Both the position numbers and the translations under genes were made by a program. A stretch of 64,000 bases of DNA from Oncomelania hupensis. Lineage: Eukaryota > Mollusca > Gastropoda > Littorinimorpha > Pomatiopsidae. The stretch is from contig CM072525.1 of the NCBI GenBank assembly GCA_036898135.1, forward strand, positions 49,739,858 through 49,803,857. Direction: 5' to 3'. Shown here piece by piece: positions 11,588 through 23,454 of this stretch. How positions within the stretch are numbered: the stretch's first letter is position 1; every line of letters begins with the position of its first letter. Below the pieces are notes generated by a model, which had not been told where the DNA came from, searched no databases, and saw nothing but the letters and a program-made list of their open reading frames with translations.

Positions 11588-12662
11588 TATAACCTTTGAG
11601 GGAAAGTTATACGGGGAAGAGGATGATGATAAGGGATGATTGTGGAACTTGTAAGCTCGACATGGTTATTGTAGTGAGTCAGAGGGGCAGAAGTGTTGGT
11701 ATTAGCTAGCACGTGCGATACATATTCGCCTAGTCAGCAGTTACTGCAGTTGCTGGCCGGGAAAGTTTATAGTTTGCATGGTCAGTTGCATGACGCATAC
11801 AGGTACCTACTTCCGGCTATTTTTCCTATAGGGAGCGCCCGGACAGTTCTTAGTTCATGATTGGCTGGAGCTTGGCGCATTACCTTATCTAGAGAGATGC
11901 GGATTTTCTGCAGAGATTGTGGAATAAAAGGAAGAGAACAAAGGAGGCTCGCTCTCTTATCTTTGACCTCCTGCTTCGTCCAGTCCGCTCTTCTGTACAG
12001 AATGCTAGAACGTAGGGCAGTCAGTATATAATATGTAGTGAATTTAATAATGTAAAGAGACTGCGGGCTCTTTTCTCTTGTGCATAATGGGTTAGGATGT
12101 GTGTAGGATAATTACTACAAAGCTTGGTGGCTTGCATTTAGTAGTTGTTTAATTGGTGATTTTGTTATTTAGAGGCAAAAGTGAGATTGAAAGTTAATCA
12201 GTAAATGAGCTGATAAGTAAGTTAGGGCCGGTCGGTTCTAAGGGTATGTGCATAGCTTAGACTGCTGTTTTAGTCTATTACTGTTAGTATAGGGTGAAAG
12301 TTCGTGTTTTCAATGGAGGAACGAAGGGCGAAAGAAAATGAAAAGATATGGTAAGAAACAATGAATTTACTTGACTATTATTTGCATTGTTAGTTAGAAT
12401 ATATGTGCATGCGAGTTTTATGTTTCTTGGTTGACACGTATTAATTAGATTATTAAAATTGTATAAAAAATGGAGACAAGCTGTAGTTTATTGTGTTTTA
12501 TTTGAGCGCGTGGCAAACCCTTTTTGAACGGCAGTGAGACTGATTCTACCTTGTTTGTCTTGTCTATTAGTTTGGTTTGTCATGCCCTTTCCCCGTACAA
12601 GTACAGAATTAAGTAGTTTAGATTAACTCTCACAAGATAACGCAAATATAGAGACGCGTTAC
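11588..12662 (+). mobile_element. Solo LTR inserted in the gypsy RT
   Basis: The RT frame breaks at SKGY and resumes about 1.07 kb away. Both junctions carry AGTAC (11583-11587 and 12663-12667), a 5-bp target duplication. The insert has short inverted ends (TATAAC...GTTAC), a possible TATA-like AATAAAAGG near 11920 and no coding capacity. This fits a solo LTR from a different family; the strand is inferred from the TATA-like site. Confidence 0.6.
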
Positions 12663-12705
12663 AGTACCCTTTGCTGAGGTCGATGCGTGAAAAGTACTTC
12701 GCTCG

Positions 12706-12962
12706 CTGTAGTTTGGGAAATAGTTCCAGCCAGAGCCACTTCCGGACCAGACCGACCTATTTCCCAAGCTACAGCTACTCGGTGTTGTTGCGAAAACCCA
12801 ACGGAGAGCATCGACTGTGCATCGACTTTAGGCTTCTGAATGCCGTAACGCAGTTCCAGCCAGAGCCACTTCCGGACCAGACCGACCTGCGTTACGGCAT
12901 TCAGAAGCCTGAAGTCGATGCACAGTCGATGCTCTCCGTTGGGTTTTCGCAACAACACCGTG
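12706..12962. repeat. Two adjacent hairpins sharing the same 37-nt loop
   Basis: Arms 12706-12721 and 12759-12774 are inverted repeats flanking a 37-nt loop at 12722-12758. The identical loop recurs at 12852-12888, flanked by a second, nearly perfect inverted repeat with arms of about 73 bp (12779-12851 and 12889-12962). The segments are RT coding sequence (fingers), present in both orientations. It replaces what should be one copy of the loop in inverted orientation. Confidence 0.85.
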
Positions 12963-13041
12963 CCTGCACTTTAGGGGGAAGTAGACGCTGAGATGATTCG
13001 GCTGCCAGTAAGGTGTCTATCTCTTTATTGATGGCTCGCTG

Positions 13042-14508
13042 CTATGACAGTGGCATCGGGTAGAGCTTCTGGCGGACGGGGGTTGGGTCGGTCACCGTTA
13101 GGGTTACCTCGACGAGGTCTGTCCTCCCTGGTCGGTCTGTGAGCACAGTCTGATGTTGTCGAATGACCTGTAGTACTTGCTGTTGCTGTTTGGCGGCCGG
13201 GTCTCCGTTGAGTATCACGTCTTTGTGGGTTTCCTTAGAATGCAGGGGATACTCTACTGCATTGGTCTCCACGCTTTCTCCTTCTTCCACGATGGAGATG
13301 GCTAGCAAGTTGTGAGTGCTGGGGGTCGCTGGTCGGTCCGTATATTTCTTGAGGAGATTGATGTGGTGGTATCGGACTCTCCCGTTTACCTCTACTTGGT
13401 AGACTGTCTTGGATTTCTTGGCAGTCACCCGGGACGGTCCTCTCCAAACGATGTCCAGCTTGTTGGTTCCACTTGGAAGTAAGAGTAGCACTTGATCGCC
13501 TACTTGCAGTTCTCGGTCCTTCGCGTTGCGGTTGTAGTACTTCACCTGACGGACTCTTGCCTTCTTCAGTGCTTCACCAGCTTTCTTCCACGTGGCTTTG
13601 AGGGTTTCCTGCAGGTCTGCGACGTACTTGGTTGCACCTCTGGGTGTGTCGTCTATCTTGGCTTCCGTCCAACTTCTGCATAGGGCTTCTAGCGGTCCTG
13701 CTAGTGGCCTGCCGAAAAGCAATGTTGACGGGGTGTAACCTGTGGCTGCAGGGGCGTTTCTCGATATGCGAACAGTGCCGCATTCACGTTGGTGTCCCAC
13801 GCTTCCGGGTTGTCGTCGGCGTCTTTCCTGAGGATGGTGAGAAGGGTTCCATTCAATCTTTCTACTTGTCCGTTGCTGGCTGGGTGGTACGGTGGTGTGC
13901 GAATGTGATGAACTTGTATCAACTCGAACACGCCTTGCATCAGGCGGCCGGTGAACTGAGATCCGTTGTCCGTTCTAATGCTGTCCGGGAAACCCACTCT
14001 GGTAAAGATGGCGATGAGTGCATCTGCAATCTTCCTGGTGTCGATCGCTGGCAACGGGACTGCTTCGCACTACATCGAACGGGCGTCGACGAGTGTGAGT
14101 AGAAATCTGTTCCGCTTCTTCGTCATGGGTAGAGGTCCCACTATGTCTACTGAGACTTGCTGGAATGGCACGCCGACTACTACCGATGGTCCTAAGGTAA
14201 CTGGTACGGTGTGATGGCTCGGGGAATATCGTTGACATTGGTGACACGATTTCACGTAGCGCTTGACATCCTCCGTGATTCCTGGCCAACAGTAGTGTGC
14301 GCTGATTCTCTGTACTGTGGCTCCAATTCCCATATGTCCGCTGTGGCATGCTGTGGCCTAATTCTAGTACTTGGGGTCGAGGGGTGGCTGGTAGTACTAG
14401 TTGAGTGTGATCTCCATCTCCTTGCCGATGTAGAACTCCGTCTTCCAGGTAGAAGTCTCCTTTGTGAGGAGAGGGGGGGGGTGCGCCTTGGGTAACTTCT
14501 GAAAGCAC
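13042..14508 (-). pseudogene. Gypsy integrase, located upstream of RT
   Basis: Blocks in minus-strand order: an N-terminal region with CHQCQRY (the CC of the HHCC zinc-binding module), the first catalytic aspartate in VSVDIVGPLP, TDNGSQF with the second, and NGQVERLNGTL with the glutamate. A C-terminal domain follows with LQVGDQVLLLLPSGTNKL and the GPY/F-like WRGPSRV. The module is split into several frames by small indels, but all catalytic residues survive. The same frame (13042-13800) runs on into the TDP...RQKLYPMPLS segment that leads into RT, which proves the INT-RT order. Confidence 0.85.
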
Positions 14509-14547
14509 TTCGCTATCGAGACCTCCTCTTTTTGTGCTGTTTTGATC

Positions 14548-15690
14548 TCTTCCAGCCCTGGATTCGGGGCTAACTCGGGCTGGGGTGGTTGGGTTTTAGC
14601 CTGAGCCCTGGTGTGCACTGCAGCTATCTCTACAGTTTTAGGGGGCGTGCCTAAGAACACATACCTACATCCTAGCACTAGATCATACAGGGGTTTCTGT
14701 AAAACTGCTGCTTGGATTCGTCCTGTGACGTATCTGCTCTCTACTTCTAGAAGCCTGAAGCTATTGGCTTCTCCGTGGGCGGCCACATACATGTACCTAT
14801 CTGCGACCTTGACCAGATCCCCCAGTCTTTCCGTGCCATGCTCTACTGAGAATGTTTACAGCTCGGGGATCATGGTTTTGATCTCTTTGAGTCCTGGATT
14901 CGGGGCTAATTCGGGCTGGGGTGGTTTGGTTTTAGCCTGGGCCCTGGTTTGCACTGCAGCTATCTCTACAGTTTTAGGAGGCGTGCCTAAAAACACATAC
15001 CTACATCCTAGCACTAGATCATTCAGGGGTTTCTGTAAAACTGCTGCTTGGATTCGTCCTGTGACGTATCTGCTGTCTACTTCTATCCAAGCTATTGGGC
15101 AAGTGGTCGTCGGTTTCGTCAAGTCTGCGCTTTGTAGTTCGACTGTCTTGTCCGTCAAGTCCGCGCGCGATACAAGAGACTCGCAAACTATCGCGTCGTA
15201 TGATAGACCGGTGTCATACAGACAGTTCGATTCTTTACCGTTGACCTTGACCGTGTCTGTCACCGATGGGTGATCTCCGATGGGGTGTTGCTTTGTACCG
15301 CTGCTTTGAGTTAGAACTCTATGAGCTGGCCGGCTTTCGCGCTCGTCCCTACGTTGTGCGGCCAACTTGAAACATTCCGCGGTGGAGTGATTATTTCTGT
15401 TGCAGAACGAGCAATACCGTTTTTGTTCTGCGGGTCCTCTTTTTCCGAATTCCGCGTTGTGTCCTTAATTTTGCCCAGATCTGGGGTGATTTGGCCCATT
15501 CGCGGTGCGCTCTTCCCGGTGTGGGCTTCGTTTCTGTAGCTCTTTACCGTTAGGCGTTACGTCTCGCCTGAAGCTCTTGGCTTCTCCGTGGGCGGCCACG
15601 TACCTATCTGCGACCTTGACCAGATCCTCCAGTCTTTCCGCGCCCTGCTCTACTGAGAATGTTTTCAGCTCGGGGATCATGGTTTCCCGT
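14548..15690 (-). repeat. Duplicated segments in the gag-protease region
   Basis: About 200 bp at 14548-14750 is repeated at 14880-15085. The adjoining segment at 14750-14875 matches 15565-15690. Together these look like a partial tandem duplication followed by deletion, leaving a second copy of the protease C terminus and of a gag C-terminal segment. Divergence is low (scattered single substitutions). Confidence 0.7.
14856..15365 (-). CDS. Gypsy aspartic protease
   Basis: A 169-codon frame with the retropepsin active-site motif CLYDTG (residues 48-53) and a later hydrophobic segment DLVLGCRYVFLG matching the conserved ILG-like strand of retroviral proteases. Just upstream in another frame, minus-strand DNA encodes a CCHC knuckle (CSFCNRNNHSTAEC, about 15370-15410), the nucleocapsid end of gag. 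The protease is directly followed by integrase. Confidence 0.75.
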   Translation of the reverse strand: MAAQRRDERESRPAHRVLTQSSGTKQHPIGDHPSVTDTVKVNGKESNCLYDTGLSYDAIVCESLVSRADLTDKTVELQSADLTKPTTTCPIAWIEVDSRYVTGRIQAAVLQKPLNDLVLGCRYVFLGTPPKTVEIAAVQTRAQAKTKPPQPELAPNPGLKEIKTMIPEL

Positions 15691-16473
15691 AGCTGTTCCC
15701 ACACTAATAGTTAGGTAAGTCCTTCATATGTCTTAGTAGTGGCTGACTGGCTAACCCATTTATCCAGCATTGTGGAAAGACGATCTGCGCATAACTTTCT
15801 CCTTTCATTCTCCGATTGGTGCGGAATTTATCCCGGTAGCATTCTCCTGTGAGTTCGAATTCTGTTAGGAGTGCCTCTTTTACTCTATGATAGTCAGTCA
15901 CTCTGTCAGTCGGTAGCTTACTGTAGATGTCATATGCCTTTCCTCTAAGCCCTTGACTAAGCTTAAAAGACCAATGGGTGGGATCTAGTTTGTACTCTGT
16001 TGCTAGACGCTCTAACCTAGTTAGATAGAGATCTAGACCTTCTTCTCTTTCATTGAATGGTCCCCAGTGGGAACGACATACCTAGTACAGGGTTGGAGGC
16101 TACATCTAGTTGATCTGAGTGGGGAGCGGTTGGGGCAAAACTTGAGGTGCCTAATCTCCTCAGTTCCAACTCATGCTGTCTTTCTTGTTCTTTCTCTTCT
16201 CTTTCTCTTTCTTTTTCTGCCCACCTCATAGTCCCATCTCCTAAATTCTGCTTCTCTCTCTGCTGCTATCTTCTTCTGTTCTGCTTCTAATTCTAGTTTC
16301 TTCTGGTCTGCTTCTCTCTCTAGTTTCTTCTGTTCTCTCTCTGCTGCTCTCTCTGCCTTAGCCTCCTGTTTCTCGACCTCTGCATTTATATGCGAAATTA
16401 AATCTGCTCCTGCTAAGTGTAATGCTTCTCTTAATTCCTTGAAGCGCAATCTCAAGGGTGCTGGGTCTGACAT
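15369..16473 (-). pseudogene. Gypsy gag
   Basis: The start is placed at the ATG at 16471-16473, which opens a frame of about 100 codons with a strongly charged coiled coil (E/K/Q-rich, ending in an arginine-lysine run). A central block at 15704-15901 (VKEALLTEFELTGECYRDKF) resembles the SCAN-like/capsid C-terminal region of gypsy gags. The region ends in a CCHC zinc knuckle near 15370-15410. Frames change several times, so no complete gag product is encoded. Confidence 0.7.
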
Positions 16474-16818
16474 TGTCAAAGTGTCTATGACCAACCTCTT
16501 AATCACGTGGAATACAAAAACACTAGCAAAATGGCAATTCAGTAAAAAATAACGCAAAGACAATAAAATTCGTAATCAATAGTAGAATAAAACAAGGGTC
16601 AAATGGCATACAACAGTTACTTAAGCAAAACCTGCAAAAGAGCAATGCAACATACAGGCACAAAATGAGTTGAAGCAAAAAAGTTCTTAAACAAAAGAAT
16701 AGTGCACCAACACTGTCTCCTTGTCTTACAACTATTCTAAGTTATTCTACTGCTACTGTTACTGTTATCCCATTCTATTGTACACAGAACCGGTTATCCC
16801 CAGTTCCTATTCAACACA
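16474..16818 (-). other. Gypsy 5' leader
   Basis: Non-coding leader between the primer binding site and the gag start on the minus strand. Nothing else is seen. Confidence 0.5.
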
Positions 16819-16838
16819 GATCCTGGCAGGCTCGCCAA
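16819..16838 (-). other. Candidate primer binding site
   Basis: On the minus strand TTGGCGAGCCTGCCAGGATC lies 7 bp inside the 5' LTR and starts with TGG after one base, as required to pair with a tRNA 3' CCA end. The priming tRNA was not identified. Confidence 0.5.
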
Positions 16839-16845
16839 TTAAGTA

Positions 16846-18313
16846 TGTGACGGTGGGTCTATTAGTCCTGGGCTCTGCACAATGGAATGCTATTACCCAC
16901 TCGTCTATTGTCGATGGGGATCGCTAGTAAATCTCCCTGTGACTGAACTTAATACATTAATACGTTTAGCTCGGTCTGTGTTTAGGCCGGGGTACAGGGA
17001 TAGAAAGTAAAATGGTAAAAGATCACTGTCACACTAGCTCTCACACTTGATAACAGTAAATATCACACATTTATTTCCTCTACTCTATACATGATCCGCT
17101 AAGTATGATACTAACTTAAAAGTTCAAATGTCTCTTCGAATGGTTCGCTTCTTGATAGTTCTATGCAGCTACTGTATCATCATCGGGTACTTGCTGATTT
17201 CTGCCCTAAGGATCAGAGTTCTGGAAGAGTGGACTACTGTGGTCCTTAGATAACAGGTTTGGTGCACTGAGTTAATATGCACTTAACTCAATGTTAGAAG
17301 AGCTGTGTTGTGGTTGATTCCTTGATGAGCTGTGTTGTTGTGGATTCTTCTCCTTATTACTAGACTGTGGGCTCTCGTCGCGCATTGCTTGAGAAGCTGT
17401 GGCAGACCAACTTTCAGTGAAGACTTTTTCTTGTCTTTCGCCTAGTTGGGCTCACGATACGATGCCTGCTCGTCTGTAACATATGAGACGAAATTCTGCA
17501 CCACCATGTACACTAGGTTTGTGCAGAGCGTCTCACTGAAGGCCGAAGTAGCCCTCAGTTATTAGCTCCACATCTCTATATATAAGCAACGAACATTCTG
17601 CTAAGAACATTCTGCTAAGTCCGTGGTCCACTGGAATCTCCACTCTAATTTCTAATACATATATAAATATAAATCATGGCTAACTATACAGATAGAGAAT
17701 TACTTATTATTATACACATTCTCTGGTACAGCCACTGGTCTGCAAGAATACATATAGGCTAAACAACAGTGGGTCCGTAGTGTCTACCACATGGCGTCGG
17801 ACCTGATCGTGTTCGCCACGTGGTCACGCAACGTTGGACTAACAATTAAATTCTAAACATGGCAAATTGCACAAACATAATTCAGTAATAATATCAATAC
17901 AGCACGATGAGACAAAAGTATGTTCATTTACCTTTTTGACAATGTCAGGCCGTGGCTAACTTAGTTGAATAGAGTTTTCAACAGTCCCTGCTTTTCTAGT
18001 CTTCAGTGGAGAGATTTCTTAGAGCTGAGCTCTGTACTCTAGGCAAGTTGAACAGCGATTGACTCTCCTAAGCTGTCTGCCTCAACCGGGTAAAACTGGT
18101 AAACCTAAGAGCTCCGCTGTCCAGATTGGCCGACTGCTGCCTATCCGTAAGCTGAATGATGTCATTACCTACTGCGCTATCGTCAGTATAGAAATGTGTA
18201 CCATACAGCAAACTTTTGTCATCTGCTGCAGGGTAACATTAACCTACTAAGGTTACAACTGACTAAAGCAGGCAAAACTTAAAAGTGCTGGGTAAACTTA
18301 GCCTCTTCTTACA
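16846..18313 (-). mobile_element. Complete 5' LTR of the gypsy element
   Basis: 1,468 bp. On the plus strand it begins TGTGACGG and ends CTTCTTACA, so on the minus strand it has the expected TG...CA termini. The partner LTR at 9844-10375 matches its right third. Related but diverged copies occur at 6254-7708, 19050-21150 (inverted) and 23455-23932. Confidence 0.8.
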
Positions 18314-19049
18314 CCAGATATGTCTGGAAATACAAAAACCATCATGATTCCTTCGCATACAATTAAAAATCAATAATAGCGGTTGACAAGACGAACAGTT
18401 GCGTTGGCATCCAAGCTTACCTATTGTTTCTTCGAAGTTGCAATCATTGCGTTTCGCATACGACCCACGAATACATATTTAGATTCACTGATTCGTTAAG
18501 ATTTGAACTTCCCTCGTTAAAGTATTGTATTTTTGTAATTTTATGTAATACAGAAATGAGGCAGAATGGCCTGTGAGTGTGTCTTTTATCATCCACTATG
18601 CTTATGTGGATTCGTTTTGTATATGTCAGCAAAGCATGTTTACATTTGTCGTATTTCAGTGCACAGGCTCTTGTATCTGGACTCGCGAGCGCGTATGCCT
18701 TTGACGCATCTCCCTTAGGTTATCTATAGATGCTTCACATGCATAGGCGCTCGCCTGTACAGATACAAGCGCCTGTGTTTCAGTGTTACTGAGGCATCTA
18801 TTGCGTTTTTGTGTTTCATTACAGTATACTGGAAAATTTAATACCATGTTTCGACGGGGCTGTGTGGATTTGCCAGTCCCTGTCGCCTGGATACACCACC
18901 AACCTTACCTACTATAAGAATATACATGCTCGTATATGTGGTATGTTGGGTATTTATTATATGCCCTACTGTATGTATGTTATAAGCTATTTGTGACTTT
19001 TGTGACTTAGGGACGAATCGGTTCCCTTCACTGAGTTTTCTCGTTGGAT
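18314..19049. other. No gene seen
   Basis: Inverted similarity between about 18662-18700 and 18735-18775 (variants of CTTGTATCTG... and ...CAGATACAAG) indicates a hairpin-forming segment. No credible coding sequence. Confidence 0.35.
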
Positions 19050-19629
19050 GCTATCACGATAGGCTAGTTCGACCCTGCACTAAGACTTTTCGCCTTAAAT
19101 AGTTCAGCATGCTGTAGCCTGTGTAAATTAAAGTCACTGCCTAACAGACGACACAAGTCAGGGCTGTGCTAAGCATGTGTAAGCTAACTCTCGCTAGGAT
19201 AGGCAGTGACCTCATCCTGCTGACGTATAGCCACCACCACCCGCTAGGAGGTGCTCAGATCTGATGAGATCTTTGCGGGCTTTTGGCTGACCACACGGTT
19301 AGGTGGTCATTCTCTGTCTAAATCTCACACGAGAAGGAGCAATGCTCTGAAAGATCTCCCTAGCAGAAAGACTAAGCAGGTGACGGGTGAAATTCATTCA
19401 TCGCAGTATAGCCACAGCCTGACATTGTCAAGAAGGTAAATGATCAATCTTTTGTTTCATCGCGATTATTGATATTATTGTTGGATTATGTTTGTGAAGT
19501 CTTGCCACGTTTTATCATTGTGAATATTAGTAAAACTTTGCTTGACCACATGGCTGACACGCGCGACCGGTTTCAGCACCATGAGGTATCCCTTACGGAC
19601 CCACTGTTGTTTCTCCCTGTGTATTCACA

Positions 19630-20400
19630 ACTTTCCGGCACCTCTCATAAAAACTCGTGGGTATCGCCATTATAAATTAAAACGAGGTTAGCATGAAACC
19701 AAGTTCCGGTCTAGCTTGTTTTGCTTTTATCAAAGCTTGATGCGTGACTTTTAAATATGGCAAATTGCCGAAAACGACGATTGTTAGAGCCAGAAAACGA
19801 GTGGGATAAGTATAAAAACGGTGGAGGAAGTACATGCTCAGTGAAAGGATGCAAAAAACAATCATAGAGGCCTGTATTTGTGGCGACTTCGGAGGTGCGT
19901 CGATCATCGACAGAAAGTGAAACAGGACCTGAAGACTCTTGTAGTTTTCCATAGCTTCGCCGTCGCAACCTTCACAAAACACGAAGTAACTGACTATATG
20001 TTAGGCGAGCGTTGTGGCCAAGTGGGCTAAGGCGGGACTAACTTGCCTTGTCCACAAGCCAGAAACCAATGGTGTGTGACAGGTGTGGGTTCGAGCCAGC
20101 ATCTGGGCGTTATGTTTTTTCCGAATAGTTTTCAAAAATTCACAAATAATGTTAGGTAGGTAGGGTTTAGGCGCGCCACTGGCGATAGAAAGGGATAATA
20201 AACTGCAGAAAAAAATAAAAATATGTGAGGATACGATACAGGTGGCCAGTGACACATGTTATTATTCTTGAATATTTGGAAATAACTCACTAAAACACGC
20301 GGAGAAAAAAACCGGAAGTATGTTTCATAGAGGGGATTCCCGTTGGTGCATAGGATAGCAGAAAAGTGTGAATTATTGCAGACCAATGGCTGTACCGTAG
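19630..20400. mobile_element. Unidentified ~770-bp insertion in the inverted LTR
   Basis: Bounded by the two ends of the interrupted LTR homology. It contains a type II tRNA-like segment at 20008-20108 but no recognisable coding region. The element type is unknown. Confidence 0.4.
20008..20108 (+). tRNA. Type II (Leu/Ser-like) tRNA relic
   Basis: An A-box-like GTGGCCAAGTGGGCTAAGG is followed after a long variable region by a B-box-like GTGGGTTCGAGCC. Spacing and A-box wording resemble tRNA-Leu or tRNA-Ser. The acceptor stem does not close convincingly, so a pseudo-tRNA or SINE head is likelier than an active gene. Confidence 0.35.
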
Positions 20401-21150
20401 AATGTGCATATTGTTAATTACTTCTCCATGTGTTTAGTTTAGCCACGATGTATGTATATGTATAGGGATTATGTTGGAGATTCAAGTGGACCATGAACTT
20501 AGAAGAATGTTCGTCCCTTGTTAGTATAAGTGGAGCTATCACTGAGGGCTGTTTCTGCCATCAGTGAGACGCTTTGCACAACCTTAGTAAATAAGGTGTT
20601 GCAGAAACTCGTCTTATGTTTTGCAGATGAGCAGGCTTGTTGGTCCGATGCAGGCAATAGACCACTAAGAGTTAACCCTAACATTCGGCCTGTAGGGGAA
20701 CGTCGAGCACTGAGCTCCGATAGCCCACTAGTCAACAACCACGGAGGAAACACCATCTCCACACTTCAACACATCAGCTAAGTGCTAGAAAAATTGCACT
20801 AACACTGATCTAGAAGGACTGTGCGGTAGTCCACTCTCCTGGAAAACTCACATTAAGCAAACCAGAACAAATAGCCCAATGATGAGACAGTAGCAAATAT
20901 CAAGAACAGTAGCAGCATAGACCCATCAAGGAGCGAACTATTCGAAGTGAATTTGGATATTTAAGTTAAGAGAGTGTTTAGAGAATTATGTATAGAGTAG
21001 ATAAAATAAATGTGTGATATTCACTGTTAACAAGTGGCTGGACTACCTATGTTTCATAGCTGTGTGAGAGCTAGTGTGTCAGTGGAGCTTTTACCATTTT
21101 CTCCCTATCTCTATAACCCTATCAGCACACAGACCGGGCTAAACATATAA

Positions 21151-23454
21151 ACAGAGAAGAAAGGATAAGAGTACAGAAGAAACTTAGAGATGAAATTAGG
21201 CATGCTAAACTAGAGTATAAGGACAAAGTAGAGGAAAAGTTTAAGTCATGCAACATGCGGGAGGCGTGGAATGGTTTAAAAGTATTGACTGGTCAAAATA
21301 CGCCTAAGAGTAATTGTCAGCTTAGTGAAGAAAAGAGGAGCGAGTTTGCAGAAGAACTAAATGACTTCTATTGCCGCTTTGAGCGTAGCGATGTAGCATA
21401 CGGCCTGCTAAATGTGATATCTGATCAGCAAAGGGAGGGTGGAGGGATTAGCGGGAGATAACCTAGGCATCTTGGACTGTGAGATCCAGGCGAACGAAGT
21501 TGAGTCCCTTTTTCGTTAAGGTCAACCCCCGCAAAGATTTTGGCTCTGACAACGTCTGTGGTAAATTGTTAAAATCGTGTGCTTCCCAGATGTGTGAGGT
21601 TTTTAGCAAGTTGTTCACTTGGTCTTTAAAAACCTCTGTTGTCCCATCTGTGTGGAAAAATTCAACTATATGTCCCGTTCCCAAGTCAAGAAGCCCATCA
21701 GAACTAAATGATTATAGACCAGTAGCCCTCACTAGTATAGTGATGAAGTGTTTTGAACGCATTGTGTTGAAGTTTCTCCTCCTTAGTACACAAACGTCCC
21801 TTGATCCACTTCAGTTTGCATACAGGCACAATAGATCAACCGATGACGCAACACTCACTCTCCTCAACAATGCCTACGTCCACCTTGAACAACCTGGTTC
21901 TTTTGTTAGGATTCTATTCATAGACTTCTCTTCCGCTTTTAACACCAGACAACCCCACCTCATGGCTCGCAAACTTCTGGCTCTGAATGTCAGCCCGAGA
22001 CTGGTTCTTTGGATTGTCAACTTTCTTGTCAACCGCTCACAGTCTGTCCACTTTCAACACTGTCTTTCTTCCTCCCGTTCCACATCCACTGGCTCTCCCC
22101 AAGGCACTGTTCTCTCCCCTGTTCTATTCACACTCTACACAAACGACTGCTCTGGCTCCATCGACACCCCTTTCATCAAATACTCTGACGACACCGCTAT
22201 ACAAAATCTCTCAAATTCTCACTCTGTCTATGTAGAAGAAGTCTCTAAGTTCACCGCATGGTGCCATGATAACTATCTCAACCTGAATGTAAAGAAGACA
22301 AAGAACTTATAATAGATTTCAGAAGAAACCCCGTTGCCATACCAGACTTGGAGATAGGGAGGAGAAAGGGTGGAAAGAGTCAGTGAGTACAAATACTTAG
22401 GCTCCATTGTAGACAATAAACGCAATTCAATTTTAATTCCAACACAACAAGCATAGTCTACACAAGAAATGTCAATCCAGAATATATTGCCTTCAGAAGC
22501 TTCGTTCCATCAATGTCAGTCGTCCCGTCTTAACCAACTTTTACAGATGTTTTGTTCAGTCTGTTGTGACCTTTGGCTTCCTGTGTTGGTATGGAGGGTT
22601 GAGTGAGAAACACAAGAACGTATTGAACAGGATTGTACACGTCTGTGCGAAAGTGACGGGTGAAAGGCAGGATGAATTGTGTGTGTTGTACGAACGTCAG
22701 GTTGAGCGAAAGGCATATCAGATTGCAAGTGACCCGAGCCATGTTCTGGCTACACACTATGAACTCATGCCGTCAGGGCGCAGACATTGAATGCCAAAAA
22801 TGTCCGCAGTGAGAGCAAGAAAGAGTTTTGTGCCCAATTCCATTCATGTTATGAATATGTCGCGAGCAAGATTGTAGGAATGAGTGTTCATGATCTATGT
22901 ACAATTGTGTTTATTGTGAGATTTTTTTTTCCTGATGCAATGTTTAAGTGATATTTGGAACGTATGCTAGTTAATAATGTTTGCTCCTAGCTACTATGGG
23001 TGTGTGCGTGTGTGTATGTGTGTGTGTTAATGTGTGTGTGTGAAGGATGAGAAGGTATTTTGGAATAAACGTTGTAATAATATGCAGTGAGAAAGGCAAT
23101 TTCTAGTCTATGTATCTTGGAGAAATGACATGTTTAGTGTTGGAATAAATGTGATAGTAAGTGTGCTGTGCGAAAGGCAATATTTAGTCTATGTATCTTA
23201 GAGAAATGACATGTTCAATGTTGGAATAAATGTGATAGTAAGTGTGATGTGCAAGAACTTTAAAGTAATGTCCAGTCTATGTGTTGTATAAGCAGTAAGG
23301 AAATGAATATGTTGTGTTATATAATTATGTATGCATAATATGCTAATATGTTTCTTAGTTCTTGTCCATGTACTCTTAATTTTTATGTCGGATTGCAGAC
23401 CATATATTGAATTTCTCAGTTTGAGATCAATAAAGTTATATTGTATTGTAATGA
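21151..23454 (+). pseudogene. Rex1-like (CR1 superfamily) non-LTR retrotransposon, 5'-truncated
   Basis: The coding part runs from about 21180 to 22880. The RT domain at 21479-22312 contains YRPVALTSIVMKCFERIV, LQFAYRHNRSTDDA, FIDFSSAFNT, TGSPQGTVLSP and the active site as YSDDTAIQ, with S where Y-A/M-D-D is usual. The C-terminal region continues past a frameshift near 22305 with a YKYLGSIVDN block, then a Rex1-type tail domain at 22566-22880. A non-coding 3' region follows with two near-identical repeats (about 23100-23155 and 23175-23230), ending in GATCAATAAAGTTATATTG. No endonuclease remains. Confidence 0.75.

Larger units (their letters stand above)
11176..13041 (-). pseudogene. Gypsy reverse transcriptase, interrupted by a solo LTR and a palindromic rearrangement
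   Basis: The palm and thumb at 11176-11544 contain the active-site motif FMDDIL and the downstream FLGHTISQ. The N-terminal fingers (LLRKPNGEHRLCIDFR, YFSRIDLSKGY) lie near 12670-12960. Between the two is an insertion at 11588-12662, and the finger region holds the double hairpin at 12706-12962. The stretch 12963-13041 has frameshifts linking it to the preceding integrase. Integrase, not protease, is the domain immediately upstream. Confidence 0.85.
19050..21150 (+). mobile_element. Inverted LTR copy, itself interrupted
   Basis: The reverse complement follows the 6254-7708 LTR from its right end leftwards. Examples are the CTGACATTGTCAAGAAGGTAAATGATC block near 19420 and the CTTCTCCATGTGTTTAG block near 20425. 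Similarity stops at about 19630 and resumes at about 20401, so about 770 bp of unrelated DNA was inserted. It is truncated at 21150 by a Rex1-like LINE. Confidence 0.55.

Noticed and set aside
14611..15273. 220-codon plus-strand frame
   Set aside because: Antisense of gypsy protease and integrase sequence; the internal duplication makes it look repetitive.
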